Program-made: the position numbers and the translations under genes
The notes under the pieces: model-generated
The model's database searches: none
The model's input: only the letters and a program-made list of their open reading frames with translations
Told to the model about the DNA's origin: nothing
In this document: positions 51,515-63,861 of the stretch, piece by piece
Layout: the number at the start of each line of letters is the position of its first letter
How positions within the stretch are numbered: position 1 is the first letter of the stretch
From: Chinchilla lanigera
Lineage: Eukaryota > Chordata > Mammalia > Rodentia > Chinchillidae
DNA length: 64,000 bases
Assembly: GCF_000276665.1 (NCBI RefSeq)
Contig: NW_004955475.1
Coordinates: forward strand, 5,310,517-5,374,516
Direction of reading: 5' to 3'

Positions 51515-51657
51515 TACTCAAAGTATAATCTGAGGCTCAGCATCATCATCATCATCAATTTGGGAACTTGTTAGAAAGACAAGATCTAAGACCCTGCTCC
51601 AGACCAGTGATCAAAATCTGGATCTCAGATCCAGGAGATCATTTCTTCAAAGAGATA
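51515..51657. mobile_element. Old hAT-type (MER) transposon remnant
   Basis: GCTACTCAAAGTATAATCTG, GGGAACTTGTTAGAAAGACA and GACCCTGCTCCAGACCAGTG resemble a dispersed mammalian repeat of the hAT-Charlie group. A (CAT)5 run lies inside. Confidence 0.5.
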
Positions 51658-51659
51658 TT

Positions 51660-52071
51660 CAGATGGCAAACAAACACATGTAAACATCCTTTGTCATTAG
51701 GTAAACGCAAAGGAAAACAATAATGAGGTACTACTTCATACCTTTTAGTGTAGACACAAAAAATAAAACTGGAAATAAGTTGGTGAGGTGGTGGAGAAAT
51801 TGGGATCCGTATACATTGGTGGGGAGTGATGTAAAAAGATTGAAAGCAGTGTGACAGTTCCTCAAAAAGTTAAACATAGAATTACAATGTACTTCTCCAA
51901 TCCTGCTCCTAGGTAAGAACCTCCAGATAACTGAAAAGGGGTATTCAAACAAATATATGTACGCACATGTTTATGGGAGCATTATTAATAATAGCAAAAA
52001 TATGGAATGTTTATCACTGGATAAATAGATAAATTATAAATACATATAACAAAATATATCTTAAGTCTATT
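51660..52071 (+). mobile_element. LINE-1 (L1M-type), left part
   Basis: ATGAGGTACTACTTCATACC, GTTGGTGAGGTGGTGGAGAA and GCATTATTAATAATAGC are sense-strand LINE-1. The element resumes after the LTR at 52520. Confidence 0.85.
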
Positions 52072-52519
52072 TTGTATTGGTAGAAGAGAGTTCCTGAGAC
52101 TGGGTATTTTGTAAGTAAAAGAGGTTTATTTTGGCTCATGGTTTTCGGGATTGAGAAGGCCAAGATCAGGCACCCACATCTGGTAAGAGCTTTCTAGTAA
52201 AGCATAACATGGCAAAGGGCATCATTACATAGCAGGAGCACATGCAGGCACAGAGTAGTACATGAGGAAGAGGGATTCAGGGGAGGTGCCAGGCTTATTT
52301 ACAATAACCCACTTTCACAAATACTGATGCAATCCTGTGAAATCCAAACCACTCACTTCAGCTAGGATTAATCCCTTCTGAGTTTTGTTCCTTTAATGAC
52401 CTAATCACCTCCCACTAGGCCCCACCTTGTGAAGTGTTCTCCACCTCTCGATTCTGTTACACTGGGGAGCAAGCCTCTAATATGTGAACCGTAGGGGGAC
52501 AAACCATAACCAAACCACA
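52072..52519 (-). mobile_element. MaLR-type LTR inserted in a LINE-1
   Basis: CTGAGACTGGGTATTTTGTA, GAGGTTTATTTTGGCTCATG, CCTCCCACTAGGCCCCACCT and CAAACCATAACCAAACCACA match the minus strand of THE1/MST-like LTRs. The LINE-1 continues on both sides. No coding part is present. Confidence 0.85.
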
Positions 52520-52875
52520 GCAGAATGTTTTTCAGCCATACATGCTATAATATGGGTGCAGCTGGAAAACATCAGGCTAGGTAAGAAAAGTCAGGCAAGA
52601 AAGGTTACGTGTTATGGTTCTATGTATATGAATGTTCACAATAAAAAGTATGTAGAAACAGAATGTAGATCGATGTTTGTCACAGGTTGAGGGGGTGGGG
52701 GGGTGAGGAGAAACTTCCTAATGGCCATGAGGTTTTACTTTGGAGTGATGAAAATGTTTTGAAACTAGGAAAAGGTGGTGGTTGAACAACACTGTAGATG
52801 TACTACGTGCCTCTGAACTGTTCACTTTAAAATGGTTTATGTTATGTGAACTTTAATAAATTACTTTAAAAGATC
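52520..52875 (+). mobile_element. LINE-1 (L1M-type), right part and 3' end
   Basis: AATGTTTTTCAGCCATACAT continues the left part. TTGGAGTGATGAAAATGTTT and CACTTTAAAATGGTTTATGT are the expected 3'-UTR end. Confidence 0.85.
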
Positions 52876-52944
52876 TCAGTTGATTCCTATAAACATTAGG
52901 ATTTCAGGAGCACTGCTAGAGTAGGTGCCTTGTCATAAAAGGTG

Positions 52945-53125
52945 TGGAACCTTCTTGGTGTGGTGGCACACACTGGTCACCCCGACACTCTTGGAGGCTG
53001 AGGTAGAAGGATTGCAAGTTCGAGTCCAGTCTGGGCAACTTAGTGACTTAATGAGACCCTAGGGATGGCCGGGGATGTAGCTCAGTGTGAAGGCCCTGGG
53101 TTCAATTCCAGCTACTGAGAGAGAG
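52945..53125 (+). mobile_element. B1+ID dimeric SINE
   Basis: A B1 half (GGTGTGGTGGCACACACTGG, GGCAACTTAGTGACTTAATG) joined to an ID half (GGCCGGGGATGTAGCTCAGT). The tail became (GA)n and (CAGA)n up to about 53150. Confidence 0.8.
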
Positions 53126-53341
53126 AGACAGACAGACAGACAGAGACAGATAGACATAGTTTGGAATCTTGGAAGGTTTCTAATCTACTAGACTAGAAAT
53201 GACTCCATATATGAGTGTTTATGTACTAAGGTTCACATTTATTTAGAAAAAATTTACCAAGATGAGGGTCCGCTCACAGAGCTGAATCTGGCAGGAACTA
53301 GCTTTCTAGGTCCTCATGGTCTAGTAGGAAAGAGAAGGAAA

Positions 53342-53345
<4 letters not shown>

Positions 53346-53381
<36 letters not shown>
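53346..53381. repeat. (CT)n microsatellite
   Basis: About 18 CT units in intron 8. Confidence 0.95.
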
Positions 53382-53383
<2 letters not shown>

Positions 53384-53700
53384 TAGCTCTCAAGATACAA
53401 AGGCTGTTCCGTTCATCCCCTTAGTAAATATTTGTTGAGTAATGAAAATGTCCAAAAATTCCTGTTCTCGATACTATCATTCTAGTGGAAGAAGAAAACA
53501 ACATAGTAAATTATGTAGTTTTAGTATGGTAAAAAGTGTTATGGAGAAGAACTACAGGGAACAGGGATGGAAAAAGGGTACACCCAGTATTTTGAGGGCT
53601 CAAAGGGAGAAAAACCATCTAGCCAAGGGATAAGAAGGCTTTCTGGAAGCAGGGAAAGAACAAGATAAAGAAAATACTTATTCTAGATTTGCAACACAGT

Positions 53701-53739
53701 TTTGGGGAAAAGAGCCTACAACCAGGCTTTAGGGCAGGC
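53701..53739 (+). repeat. 38-bp dispersed direct repeat, copy 1 (intron 8)
   Basis: GGGGAAAAGAGCCTACAACC and AGGCTTTAGGGCAG, with one mismatch to copy 2 in intron 10. Confidence 0.85.
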
Positions 53740-54017
53740 AAAGTTCGACCTAGCTACAGGGATCTCTACCCTGAAGCTTACCATCCTAGTATGGAGCTAT
53801 AATGCCACAAAGAAGACAGAACAGGACATGCAGGCCATTTTACACATAGGGGAACTGAGAACAAGAGCAAAGCAGCAGCATAGCTAGGGTGGCTCCGTGG
53901 GTTACTCATAGATCAGGAATTCCAGACTGGGTTTCCTGACCCAGGGGCAAACTGACTGAGCCATGAGCATACCGCCCTATGTGGGGCTGTGTCGAGTAGG
54001 CAGGGAAGTGGAGGTAA

Positions 54018-54281
<264 letters not shown>

Positions 54282-54396
54282 TGAAGTTACTATGGCAAAT
54301 GAGTTTCCCTAGATCCTGACTGCGTGAGCTGGAGACCTTTCTACCTGAGCTATCGTTCCAGGTGACATAGTGCAGGTGTGGGCACAGAATAGATGA

Positions 54397-54756
<360 letters not shown>

Positions 54757-54917
54757 TAGCTACTTCTGCCTGAAGAGCTGGCTCTTTCTAGCAGGTTTCC
54801 ATTCCACAGGCCCCTAACAGTTCATTCAGAAGCAAGCTGAGGGGTCACTCAGCTTGGGCCAGAAACCTTTGCAAACAGTCTTTCCTAACTGTTGGTTTGT
54901 AGTCGCTGTCTTTCTAC

Positions 54918-55052
54918 TTTTTTTTTTTTTTTTTTGAGACAGGGTCTCACTATGTAGTTCAGGCTGGACTCAAAGTCATGTCGATCCTCCTGCCTCAGGC
55001 TCCTGAGTGCTGAGAATACAGGCTACAGGTGTACACCACCATGCCTGACTTT
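54918..55052 (-). mobile_element. B1 SINE in MSN intron 10
   Basis: Poly(T), then GAGACAGGGTCTCACTATGT and CTCCTGCCTCAGGCTCCTGA on the plus strand. Confidence 0.85.
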
Positions 55053-55214
55053 ATTCCCTTTCTTAACCTTTGGAGATCTGAGCTGGTAACCTGAAAAGGA
55101 AAAGCAGTGAGGAGTAAAGGGACTCATGCTTAATTAGTAGCTACTGTGTGTTGCTATGCCAACCATACTTCCCTTTTCCTTACTTTTTTATTTCTTTTTA
55201 CTAGCAACCCTATG

Positions 55215-55330
55215 GGATTAACCCCCATATGAGAATATTGCCAGATAAAGGAAATTAGGTCTTAGTGAGGTTAGGAGACTTGCCAAAGGTCACACAGTTG
55301 TACGTGGACAAGGATTAGAGCGCACTTCTA
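55215..55330 (-). mobile_element. MIR remnant
   Basis: GACTTGCCAAAGGTCACACA is a textbook minus-strand MIR piece. Confidence 0.7.
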
Positions 55331-55345
55331 CCTCAGGTTGAAGGT

Positions 55346-55384
55346 TTTGGGGAAAGGAGCCTACAACCAGGCTTTAGGGCAGAA
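55346..55384 (+). repeat. 38-bp dispersed direct repeat, copy 2 (intron 10)
   Basis: GGGGAAAGGAGCCTACAACC then AGGCTTTAGGGCAG. Outside this block the two loci differ. Confidence 0.85.
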
Positions 55385-55476
55385 GTTCCTTGAAATCACA
55401 TGCAAAACTGGGTGTCCATATATTGTTTGGGGGGAGGAGGATGGGTATCCATATTTTCATCACAATTTCCAAGGTT

Positions 55477-55656
55477 ATCCACCAAGCGTGGTGGTGCACG
55501 CCTGTAACCCCAGCCTCGGGAGGCTGAGGCAGGATGATCACTGAGATTTCATGACCACCCTGGGGTACAAAGTGAGCTCAAGGCCAGCTTGAACTGCCTA
55601 GCGAGACCTTGTCTCAAAAAGACAAAAGCAAACAAGACACACAAACAATCCCTCCC
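55477..55656 (+). mobile_element. B1 SINE with perfect 14-bp TSD
   Basis: Plus-strand B1 from CCAAGCGTGGTGGTGCACGC to CTTGTCTCAAAAAGAC. CAATTTCCAAGGTT is identical at 55463-55476 and 55657-55670. Confidence 0.92.
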
Positions 55657-56275
55657 CAATTTCCAAGGTTTCTGTGACTCAGAAGTTAATCTGTGGTCTA
55701 AATTCCTTGAATACCCCCTGCCTTTGTATTATTTGCGGTGGGAGTTGATGCAACTGAAACCTAGCTCTCAAAAGAAGCTATTTTGGGAAGTTTGCCCAAG
55801 GTGTGAAGGTGTGCATAAGTTTTTTCCCTTGTTCAAATCACCTTGTGACATTTGAGTTCTTTCCTTGTCCTGGGAAGTCTTAGCAGAGACTTGTGCAGCT
55901 CAGGATAGCAGAAAAGAGTTGGCACTTCAGTCACCTCCAGAGCTTTATGGGGGCTCATACTTGATGCACACGTGAGAGGGGAAGAAGGAGAGGGAGGGAC
56001 GGAGGAAGAGGGACAGATATGAGGAAGGTACAGAACTGACAGGTTATCATCTTTGCAAGGCCTACACTCTAGGAGAGGAGCTATGATCTATAAAGGAAGT
56101 CCTAGGTAAGGAAGATAGGAGTGAAGCGGAGTGGTAATGGTTAAAAGACTGCCAATGCAACAAGTAAGTGGACTAGCAAGTTCCCAGCTGGTTTTCCAGG
56201 GGAATTTGGGTTGAAGACACCTGGTCGCTGGCGACCAGGAGACACCACCCTCACAGGCTTCTAATTTGTCTGTAG

Positions 56276-56997
<722 letters not shown>

Positions 56998-57165
56998 TGA
57001 GGGGTAGTTATAGGAGACTGTCCAGGTGCTGCATGGGAGTCTAAGCCTATTTGAAGTGAAACTTTAAAGAGTGGCCACTTTTCACTTTTTAATCAGACCC
57101 CAGTTTGCCACTTTCCTTTTGAGATTTTCTGCCTCACTTTCTGCCCCATCTTCATTCACCTCTTA

Positions 57166-57255
57166 TGGTTTTTTTTTTTTTGCTACTGGGAATCGAACTC
57201 AGGACCTTGCACTTGCCAAGCAAGGTGCTGTGCCGCTGAGCTATAGCCCTGGCCT
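57166..57255 (-). mobile_element. ID-like SINE A of a same-site pair
   Basis: A minus-strand copy in intron 12. It is bounded by CATTCACCTCTTA at 57153-57165 and CATTCACC at 57256-57263. Confidence 0.9.
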
Positions 57256-57263
57256 CATTCACC

Positions 57264-57350
57264 TTTTTTTTTTTTTGGTACCAGGAATTGAACTCAGGAC
57301 CTTGCGCTTGCCAGGCAGGTGCTTATGCCACTGAGCTATATCCCCGGCCC
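57264..57350 (-). mobile_element. ID-like SINE B of a same-site pair
   Basis: A second minus-strand copy directly after copy A, closed by CATTCACCTCTTA at 57352-57364. The target sequence is thus present three times around two SINEs. Confidence 0.9.
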
Positions 57351-57539
57351 CCATTCACCTCTTACGTTCTGAAAATATCTAGCTGATAAAATTTCTACAT
57401 GAATCTTTGGTATATTGTTCTACTGTCAAGGGATACCTATTGTCAAGTAGTCCCCTAGGTTTGCATGGTTTTTTTTTAAATTCTTACCCCACTACAATCC
57501 TAGATTTTTCTGTCTCTCCTTTCCACCTTGACTCCCTCT

Positions 57540-57630
57540 AGATAGATGGGGCATGGACAGATAGATTGATATATACATTGATGGATATAGATATAGACAT
57601 AGATACAGCTATAGATATAGATATATAGGA
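57540..57630. repeat. Degenerate GATA-type microsatellite
   Basis: ATAGATATAGATATATAG-type units in intron 12. Confidence 0.85.
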
Positions 57631-57703
57631 GACGGAAGGAAAAAAAAGAACAGAAGATAAATCTGATAAAATAAGTAGAGCTAAAATGAGAGGAAGCTGT
57701 TGA

Positions 57704-57895
<192 letters not shown>

Positions 57896-58804
57896 TCATG
57901 TAATGGACACCCAGCCTCTAGGGACCCCTCCTTTATTCTTCCTTATACTCCCCATACCTTTGTCTAACTCACACTGTGCTGGAGCCACTAACTAGAGCAG
58001 CTCTGGAGTCATGCCAAGCATTCAGTGCAGCCATGGGACCAAACCTAGCCAATCAGCCCTGCTCAATCTTGGGCAGACAAATGGCCCACTGTGGTGCCAA
58101 TGGGAGCCCTTTCCCCCTCTCTAACTCATTTAATCTAGCTTGCTAGAATAGACCACTTCCCCAGCTCTGAGGCACTTTCCATTTGACTAGGCAGAAACCT
58201 CCATATGTAACTGTTACCCACGAGAGGTAAGTGTAGAGTAGGTTGAAAATGATCCCTACTCCCCTATACCACCATTACTTTCCTCTTCCACATCATGTGA
58301 TTTTTTTCAGGGTTGGATTACAGGGTTTAAAAAGAAGAGGTAGGGCCCTGACAGGGTCAGCTGACCTAGAATTTGGCCTCCTAGACCCCATCCCTTTTAG
58401 AGGCTTTCTACTTCTTGGGGAGTAAAAGATACTCAGTCATTGTTGTTTCTACCTCCCAGATTTGAGCTGTTACAAACTCAGTTCTAGTACACCTTGAGTT
58501 CAGGAACTCAGTTTCTCCCTTGAGTAGGATAGGAAGACAGTGCCTTCAAGAGGCTTCACATTCTACAAGGCCATTGGTCCTTTTGTTCAGGTAAGAATGG
58601 GTAAAAGACCCTGCCCCAATGCCTTATGGGAGCCTAAGCTTCAATCAAGTCAACTCTTTGGGCAGTGGTACCCCCTAGTACTCCAGGACCCTAGTTCTTC
58701 TCTGGATCTTTCCATTCCCCCTCCGATCCCTCAGTCCCCTCCAGCTACAACAGTAGGGCTGAGTACCCAAAAGAGCAGCCAGCCCCATGTACAGCTCTTG
58801 CCAA

Positions 58805-58810
58805 AATAAA
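58805..58810 (+). terminator. MSN: Possible proximal poly(A) signal AATAAA of MSN
   Basis: A canonical hexamer followed by GTTCATACCTTTTGTCAG, a plausible T/GT-rich downstream element. Its use would give a 3' UTR of about 930 nt. Only transcript ends can tell whether it is used. Confidence 0.5.
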
Positions 58811-59840
58811 TGTTCATACCTTTTGTCAGTATTTTCCCTACCAGTCTAGGACACATCCCCCATCAGAACTACTTGGGCCGCAGTTCCTGCTTCACGGCCA
58901 TCTTGACCTTAGTATGGTGAGCGCTAGATCGTGATGCCAGTAGGCTCAATGAAGGGGTGGACAGAAGAAGGTATATATGGTAAAGAAGCCCATGCCTCTG
59001 ATCCTGCAGTTTGCTTAACCCTTTCGGGTGCCCAGTAGTTCCTCCCTGTCACCCCTGTCCAAGGTGGTGCCTGGGCTGTGCCTTTCACAAACCTTTAACC
59101 TAGGTCTTGTCACTAACTGTGTGATCCCATGGCCTACATAGCATAGAGCTGCTGGGGATTCTGGCCTGGTCCCTTATGCACCCCCATGCTTTGCCCTTAA
59201 CCCAGGAGTAGCCTCTTCCTCCTCCTCTCCACCTCATGTATGCTCTTTTTTTCTACCAGTATTAAATATTCTAGTGATAGCTAACTCAATATTGATTTCT
59301 ACCTTTCTTGCTAATACACAGTTCAGTTAGAAGATATTAGTCTTGGGGCAAGATTATTCTGGCCTCATGTCTTTTACTACCCCCATACCTGGGAAGCATA
59401 TACTATATTATAAAAGGATATTTTGCCAGAAATTTAATGTAAGAAGCTTTCAGTATTACTGTTGTTGCCCGTCACTATAGGTCATACAGTCCATTTGTAA
59501 AGTAATTGGCATTTGGTTTTATGGTTTCTATTTGCCTTCTCCCCAAGATTCATTCCTCAAGGGGATGCCCTGTGCCTCTCTGGACCCGCCTCCCCGACTT
59601 GGGGAGTGTTGCGTGCATTGCTGTGAATTATTTTGACACTCGTTTATGCCCTGTATTGGCTAAATTAAAACCCGGAATTGTGGGGCAATTTAAGCTGCTT
59701 TAAGTAAGGCAGTAAGCCTCTTCCAGGGAGGCTGGGGAGAAAAGTTAGATTTTATATTCATGTCTTTTGGTATATTCTTGGGTTTTTAAAAAATTGTTTT
59801 TGGAGAGGTTTATGCTCAACCTATGTTCTATTTCGGTGCC

Positions 59841-59846
59841 AATAAA
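59841..59846 (+). terminator. MSN: Distal poly(A) signal AATAAA of MSN
   Basis: A canonical hexamer in the context GGTGCCAATAAAATTTAG, followed within about 40 bases by a T/GT-rich stretch (CATTGTGACTC, then CTTTCTTTGTGG). Its distance from the stop codon fits the long 3' UTR known for moesin mRNA. Confidence 0.85.
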
Positions 59847-59862
59847 ATTTAGAAAGACTTCA

Positions 59863-60384
59863 TTGTGACTCAAGCTTTCTTTGTGGTATGGGTGGGTGAC
59901 TGTAAAATATTTCACTTTAATTTCTACTTTATAGACCACCTTTCTATCCTTCCTCTATTTCATTCTCAGTTAAAGTGTGCGGAAAGGAAGGGCATGACTA
60001 CCCTTATCTTAACAACAGGGAATGAGCTCAGAAAAGCAGTGTAACTCCATTGTAGGACGACCTGACTTAATAGACTGTGTCCTTTCTGCAGCTCCCAGCT
60101 AACTTCTCTAGTGAGATTATGGGCTCTGCATTGATCGTGTGATGCTCATACAGTTACTTGGCATTGGAACCTCAGGGCTACTTACTTCAGTCTCCGAACT
60201 CCTCGTGGAGTGTCATGACCTGTCTTGCCTCCTTGTTAGGAAGGCCTCCAGGTTTGTTTTATTTTTAAAACCCTTATGTATTGTAGTGCCAGAAAATGAC
60301 AGGGAAACTGTCTTGGGTCTTGCTACAGAAGGCAGTGGGGAATGGACTGTGAAGTGAAGATGGAAAGTGCATATGTGTACAAAA
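59863..60384. other. Intergenic DNA after MSN
   Basis: About 520 bases between the moesin poly(A) site and the antisense LINE-1. I see no gene, repeat or promoter in it. Confidence 0.7.
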
Positions 60385-62274
60385 CTGTTTTTTAATTAAT
60401 TTTATTGATATAGTATAGATATACATAATGATCAAATTCATCATAGGAAATTTGTACCAGGACGTGATATCTTGCTTCCTCTTTTTTCCCATTCTCCTTG
60501 CCTCCCTTCAACCCATTTCCCCCTCCTTATTTACAGAAACTTTGTTTCCATTTTTTCCTGATTTTCTTTTCCCTTTCTTCCTTTCCCCCTATCCCCTCCC
60601 TACTTCTCCTTCCCATTTGAACACTTTCTTCCTGTTTCACAATATCTATTATACATTTTGGTCCTTATTTATACTTCCAGTTCCTCACAACAGACAATGC
60701 AATATTTACACGTGTGTGTCTGATTTATTGCACTTAAAAGTATGGTCACAGGGTGTATCCATTTGCCTAGAAATGTGTCAGGTTTATCCTTCTTTATAGC
60801 TGAGTAATACTCCATTTTATAAAGAAAACACACATCTTTACCCACTCATCCATTGATGGGCAATTGAGCTGTTTCTACAATTTAGTTATTATAAACTGTG
60901 CCTAAATAAACATGGGTGTGTATATGTCACTATGGTATGGTGCTTTTAGAAGACACCAAGAAGGGGAATGGCCAGGTCAAATGGGACCTCTAGCTTTATT
61001 TTTTTGAGGAATCTTCACATGAACTGCCACAGTGGTTGCACCAACAGTGGAGAAGAGTTCCTTTTTCTGCACAACTCCACCAGCATTTGTTCTTGATTGA
61101 TTACTTGATAATAGACATTCTTTCTGGAGTGAGATAGAATCTCAGTGTTTTTTTAATTTGTATCTCTCAAATGACTGGTGATGTTAAGGAGTTTTTCAGA
61201 AGTTTATTGGCCATTTGTATTTCTTCATCTGAGAAGTATATATTCATTTCAGATGCCAATTTTTGGATTGGGTATTTAAATTTGGGGGATGCTAATAACT
61301 TTTTGAGTTCTTCATATATTTGGGATATTAGTCCTTTAACTGAGGAACAGCTGGTAAATTCTTTTTCTCACTCTGTTGGTTGTCTTTTCACTCTGTTGGT
61401 GATTTCCTTTTCTGTGCCAAGCTTTTTAATGAGATGATATGCGATTTGTTGATTCTCTTTAATATTTCCTATGTGATCAGTGTTTTGTTTATAAAGTCGT
61501 TGCCTGCACCAGTGTTCTCAAGACTTCTACCTATTCTATCTTAGAGATTTAGTGTTTCTGTTTTAATATTTAAATTTTTGATTCATTTTGATTTTAGTTT
61601 AGTGCATGGTGAGAGATATGAGTCCAATTTTACTCTTTGGTATGTGGAAAGCCAGTTTTTCCAGCATCATTTATTAAAGAGGCTATCTTTCTTTCAGTGA
61701 AGGTGTTTTGCCTCTTTGTCAACGGCAAGATGACTGAGTGTGTTTGCATTGTTTCTGCATCTTTTTATCTGTTACACTGATCCTCAAGTCTATTTTTTTT
61801 AAATTTTTGGGTTTTTTGCCAGTACCATATTGTTTTTATCACAGTAGCTTTGTAGTATATCTTCAAATCAGAGATTGTGATGCCCCCTGCCTTGCCTTTG
61901 TTGCTCAGAATTGTTTTTGCTATTTTAGGTCTCTTCTGGTTCCAAATGAATTTTAGTACTATTTTCTCTAGTTCTGTGAGATATGCTATTGATATTTTGA
62001 TCTGAATTGCATTAAATCTGTATAACAATTAGGGGAGTATGACCGTTTTTCACTATATTGGTTCTTTCTACCCAAGAACAAGGGATAGCTTTCCATTTTT
62101 TGATGTCCTCTTCCAGAGGAATGTAGTTTTCAAGGTAAACGTCTTTTACTTTTTTCTTTAGATTGGTTTCTAGGTATTTCATTTTTTTGGATGCTATGGT
62201 ACAAGGTGTTATTTCCCTAATTTCTTTCTCAGTGAGTTCGTTATTTTACTACAGGAATGCTACTGATTTTTCAG
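60385..62274 (-). mobile_element. Antisense LINE-1: 3' UTR and ORF2 C-terminal part
   Basis: The minus strand carries an 87-residue open piece of ORF2 at 61765-62028 ([20 protein letters not shown] and on). Pyrimidine-rich 3'-UTR sequence lies at 60480-60620. Frame breaks between open pieces show it is dead. It begins about 500 bases after the MSN poly(A) signal. Confidence 0.9.
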
Positions 62275-62770
62275 TGTTCTCTTGGTTACTTTTCTCTCAT
62301 TGCTGAGACAAAATACCCAACACCCAAAATTAAGGAAGGAAAGGTTTATTTAGCTCACAGTTTGTGGAGGTTTCAGTCTATAATACGCTAGCTCCAAGGC
62401 AGGGTGGCACATGGCACAGGGGCAATACTTCAGAGTGGCACAAGACAGCAAAAGCAAGCAAGAGCAAAAACGGGAGAGGAGAAAGCCTCTTTCCCTCCCT
62501 TCTATTGTAAGGAGGCTCCCCCGACCCAGCGTGCATGCAGCACTCACATCATCCCCACACCCTCCTCCTGCACAGGCTCAGGATGATACAAAGTAAGGAC
62601 CTGGCCCTGCACAGTCACATAGTTCACCTTCTAAACTTCTCACATTGACACAGTGAACAACGTCCCAGAGTGGTGAGGACCTGTCCTCTTCACCCCAGGA
62701 TATAGAATTGCTGAGTCCCTTAGCCAAGCCTCTAGACTCAAGTTGACACAATGTATCAGACATAACAAGT
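62275..62770 (-). mobile_element. MaLR-type LTR inserted in the antisense LINE-1
   Basis: It shares GCTGAGACAAAATACCCAAC, GAAAGGTTTATTTAGCTCAC and GTTTGTGGAGGTTTCAGTC with the LTR at 33679, so both are the same rodent-type family. It looks like a full solo LTR of about 500 bp without coding sequence. Confidence 0.85.
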
Positions 62771-63861
62771 GTTAACTTTATACCCAGCTATGCTACTGAA
62801 TTTGGTCATTAAATCTAGAAGTCTTTCAGTGGAGTTTTTGGGGTCTTCTATGTAGAGCATTATGTCTTCTAGAATTGATGATAATTTAACTTCTTCCTTA
62901 TTCTTTATATTTCTTTCACTTTTCTAATTGCTATGGCTAATATTTCTAGAACAATATTGAATAAAAGAGGTAACAATGGACATCTTTGTTTTATTCCTGG
63001 TTTTAGAGTGAAAGCTCAGTGTTTTTTACCATTTAGTATGATGATGACTGCTGGTTTGTGATAGATGGCTTTTATCAGATTGAATTAAAACTGTTCAAAT
63101 TATCTGTAGAGTTTTTATCATGAATAGATGTTAAACTTTGTCAAATGCTTTTTCAGCATCTATTTAGATGGTCCTATAGTTTTTGTCTTTGTATTTGTTA
63201 ATATGATATATTACATTTATTAATTTGTGTATGTTAAACCATCCCTGTATCCCTGGGATCAATTCTACTTGGCCATGCTGTATAATCTTCTTGATGATTT
63301 GCTGCATTTTCTCTGCCAGTGTCTTGTTAAGGACTTTTTGTGTCTATGATCATTAGGGAGATTGGCCGGTAGTTGTCTTTTTTGTTTGGATCCTTCTCTG
63401 GTTTTGGTATCAGGGTAATGCTTGCTTCCAGGAATGACTGTGGGAATATTTGTCCCTTTTCAATTTTATTAAATAATTTGAGGTGTAGTGGCCTTAGATC
63501 TTCTCTAATTTTCATGTAGAATTCAGCAGCAAATCAGTCAGGACCTGGGCTTTTTTTGTTGGTAAGTTTTTAATTAGATCTGCACTTCCATTGACTGATA
63601 TTGGGTTATTTAGAATTTTTATTCAACTTCTTTATTCAACTTTGGTAATTCATATTTATCTATGAATCTGTCCATTTTTTTTCTGTCTTTTCCATTGTTT
63701 TGAGTACTGGTTCTCAAAGTAGGTATTGATGATTCTCTGGATTTCTGCAGGGTCTGTTGTAGTTTTACACTTTTCATTCTTATTTGCATGCATTTGTCTT
63801 TCTGTTTTTGATAAGGTTGGCTACAGGTTTATCAATATTATTTATTCTTTCAAAGAAACAA
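62771..63861 (-). mobile_element. Antisense LINE-1 continued: reverse-transcriptase region
   Basis: The minus strand at 63327-63515 encodes [20 protein letters not shown] followed by DNYRPISLM, the well-known LINE-1 reverse-transcriptase motif. This is the continuation of the element at 60385 after the LTR. A B1 interrupts it near 63862. Confidence 0.9.

Larger units (their letters stand above)
57896..59862 (+). other. MSN: MSN 3' UTR
   Basis: About 2 kb follow the stop codon without any SINE, LINE or LTR that I recognise, in contrast to the introns. The 3' end is set by the AATAAA at 59841; the exact cleavage base (about 59862) is estimated. A second AATAAA at 58805 could give a shorter mRNA. 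There is no cluster of AU-rich destabilising elements that I can see. Confidence 0.85.

Noticed and set aside
52072..52519. A possible intact endogenous retrovirus
   Set aside because: Only LTR sequence is present here and at the two other LTR sites; there is no internal coding region between paired LTRs.
61171..61437. Plus-strand frame of 88 codons near the window end
   Set aside because: It is the antisense of the LINE-1 ORF2/3' region, not a gene.
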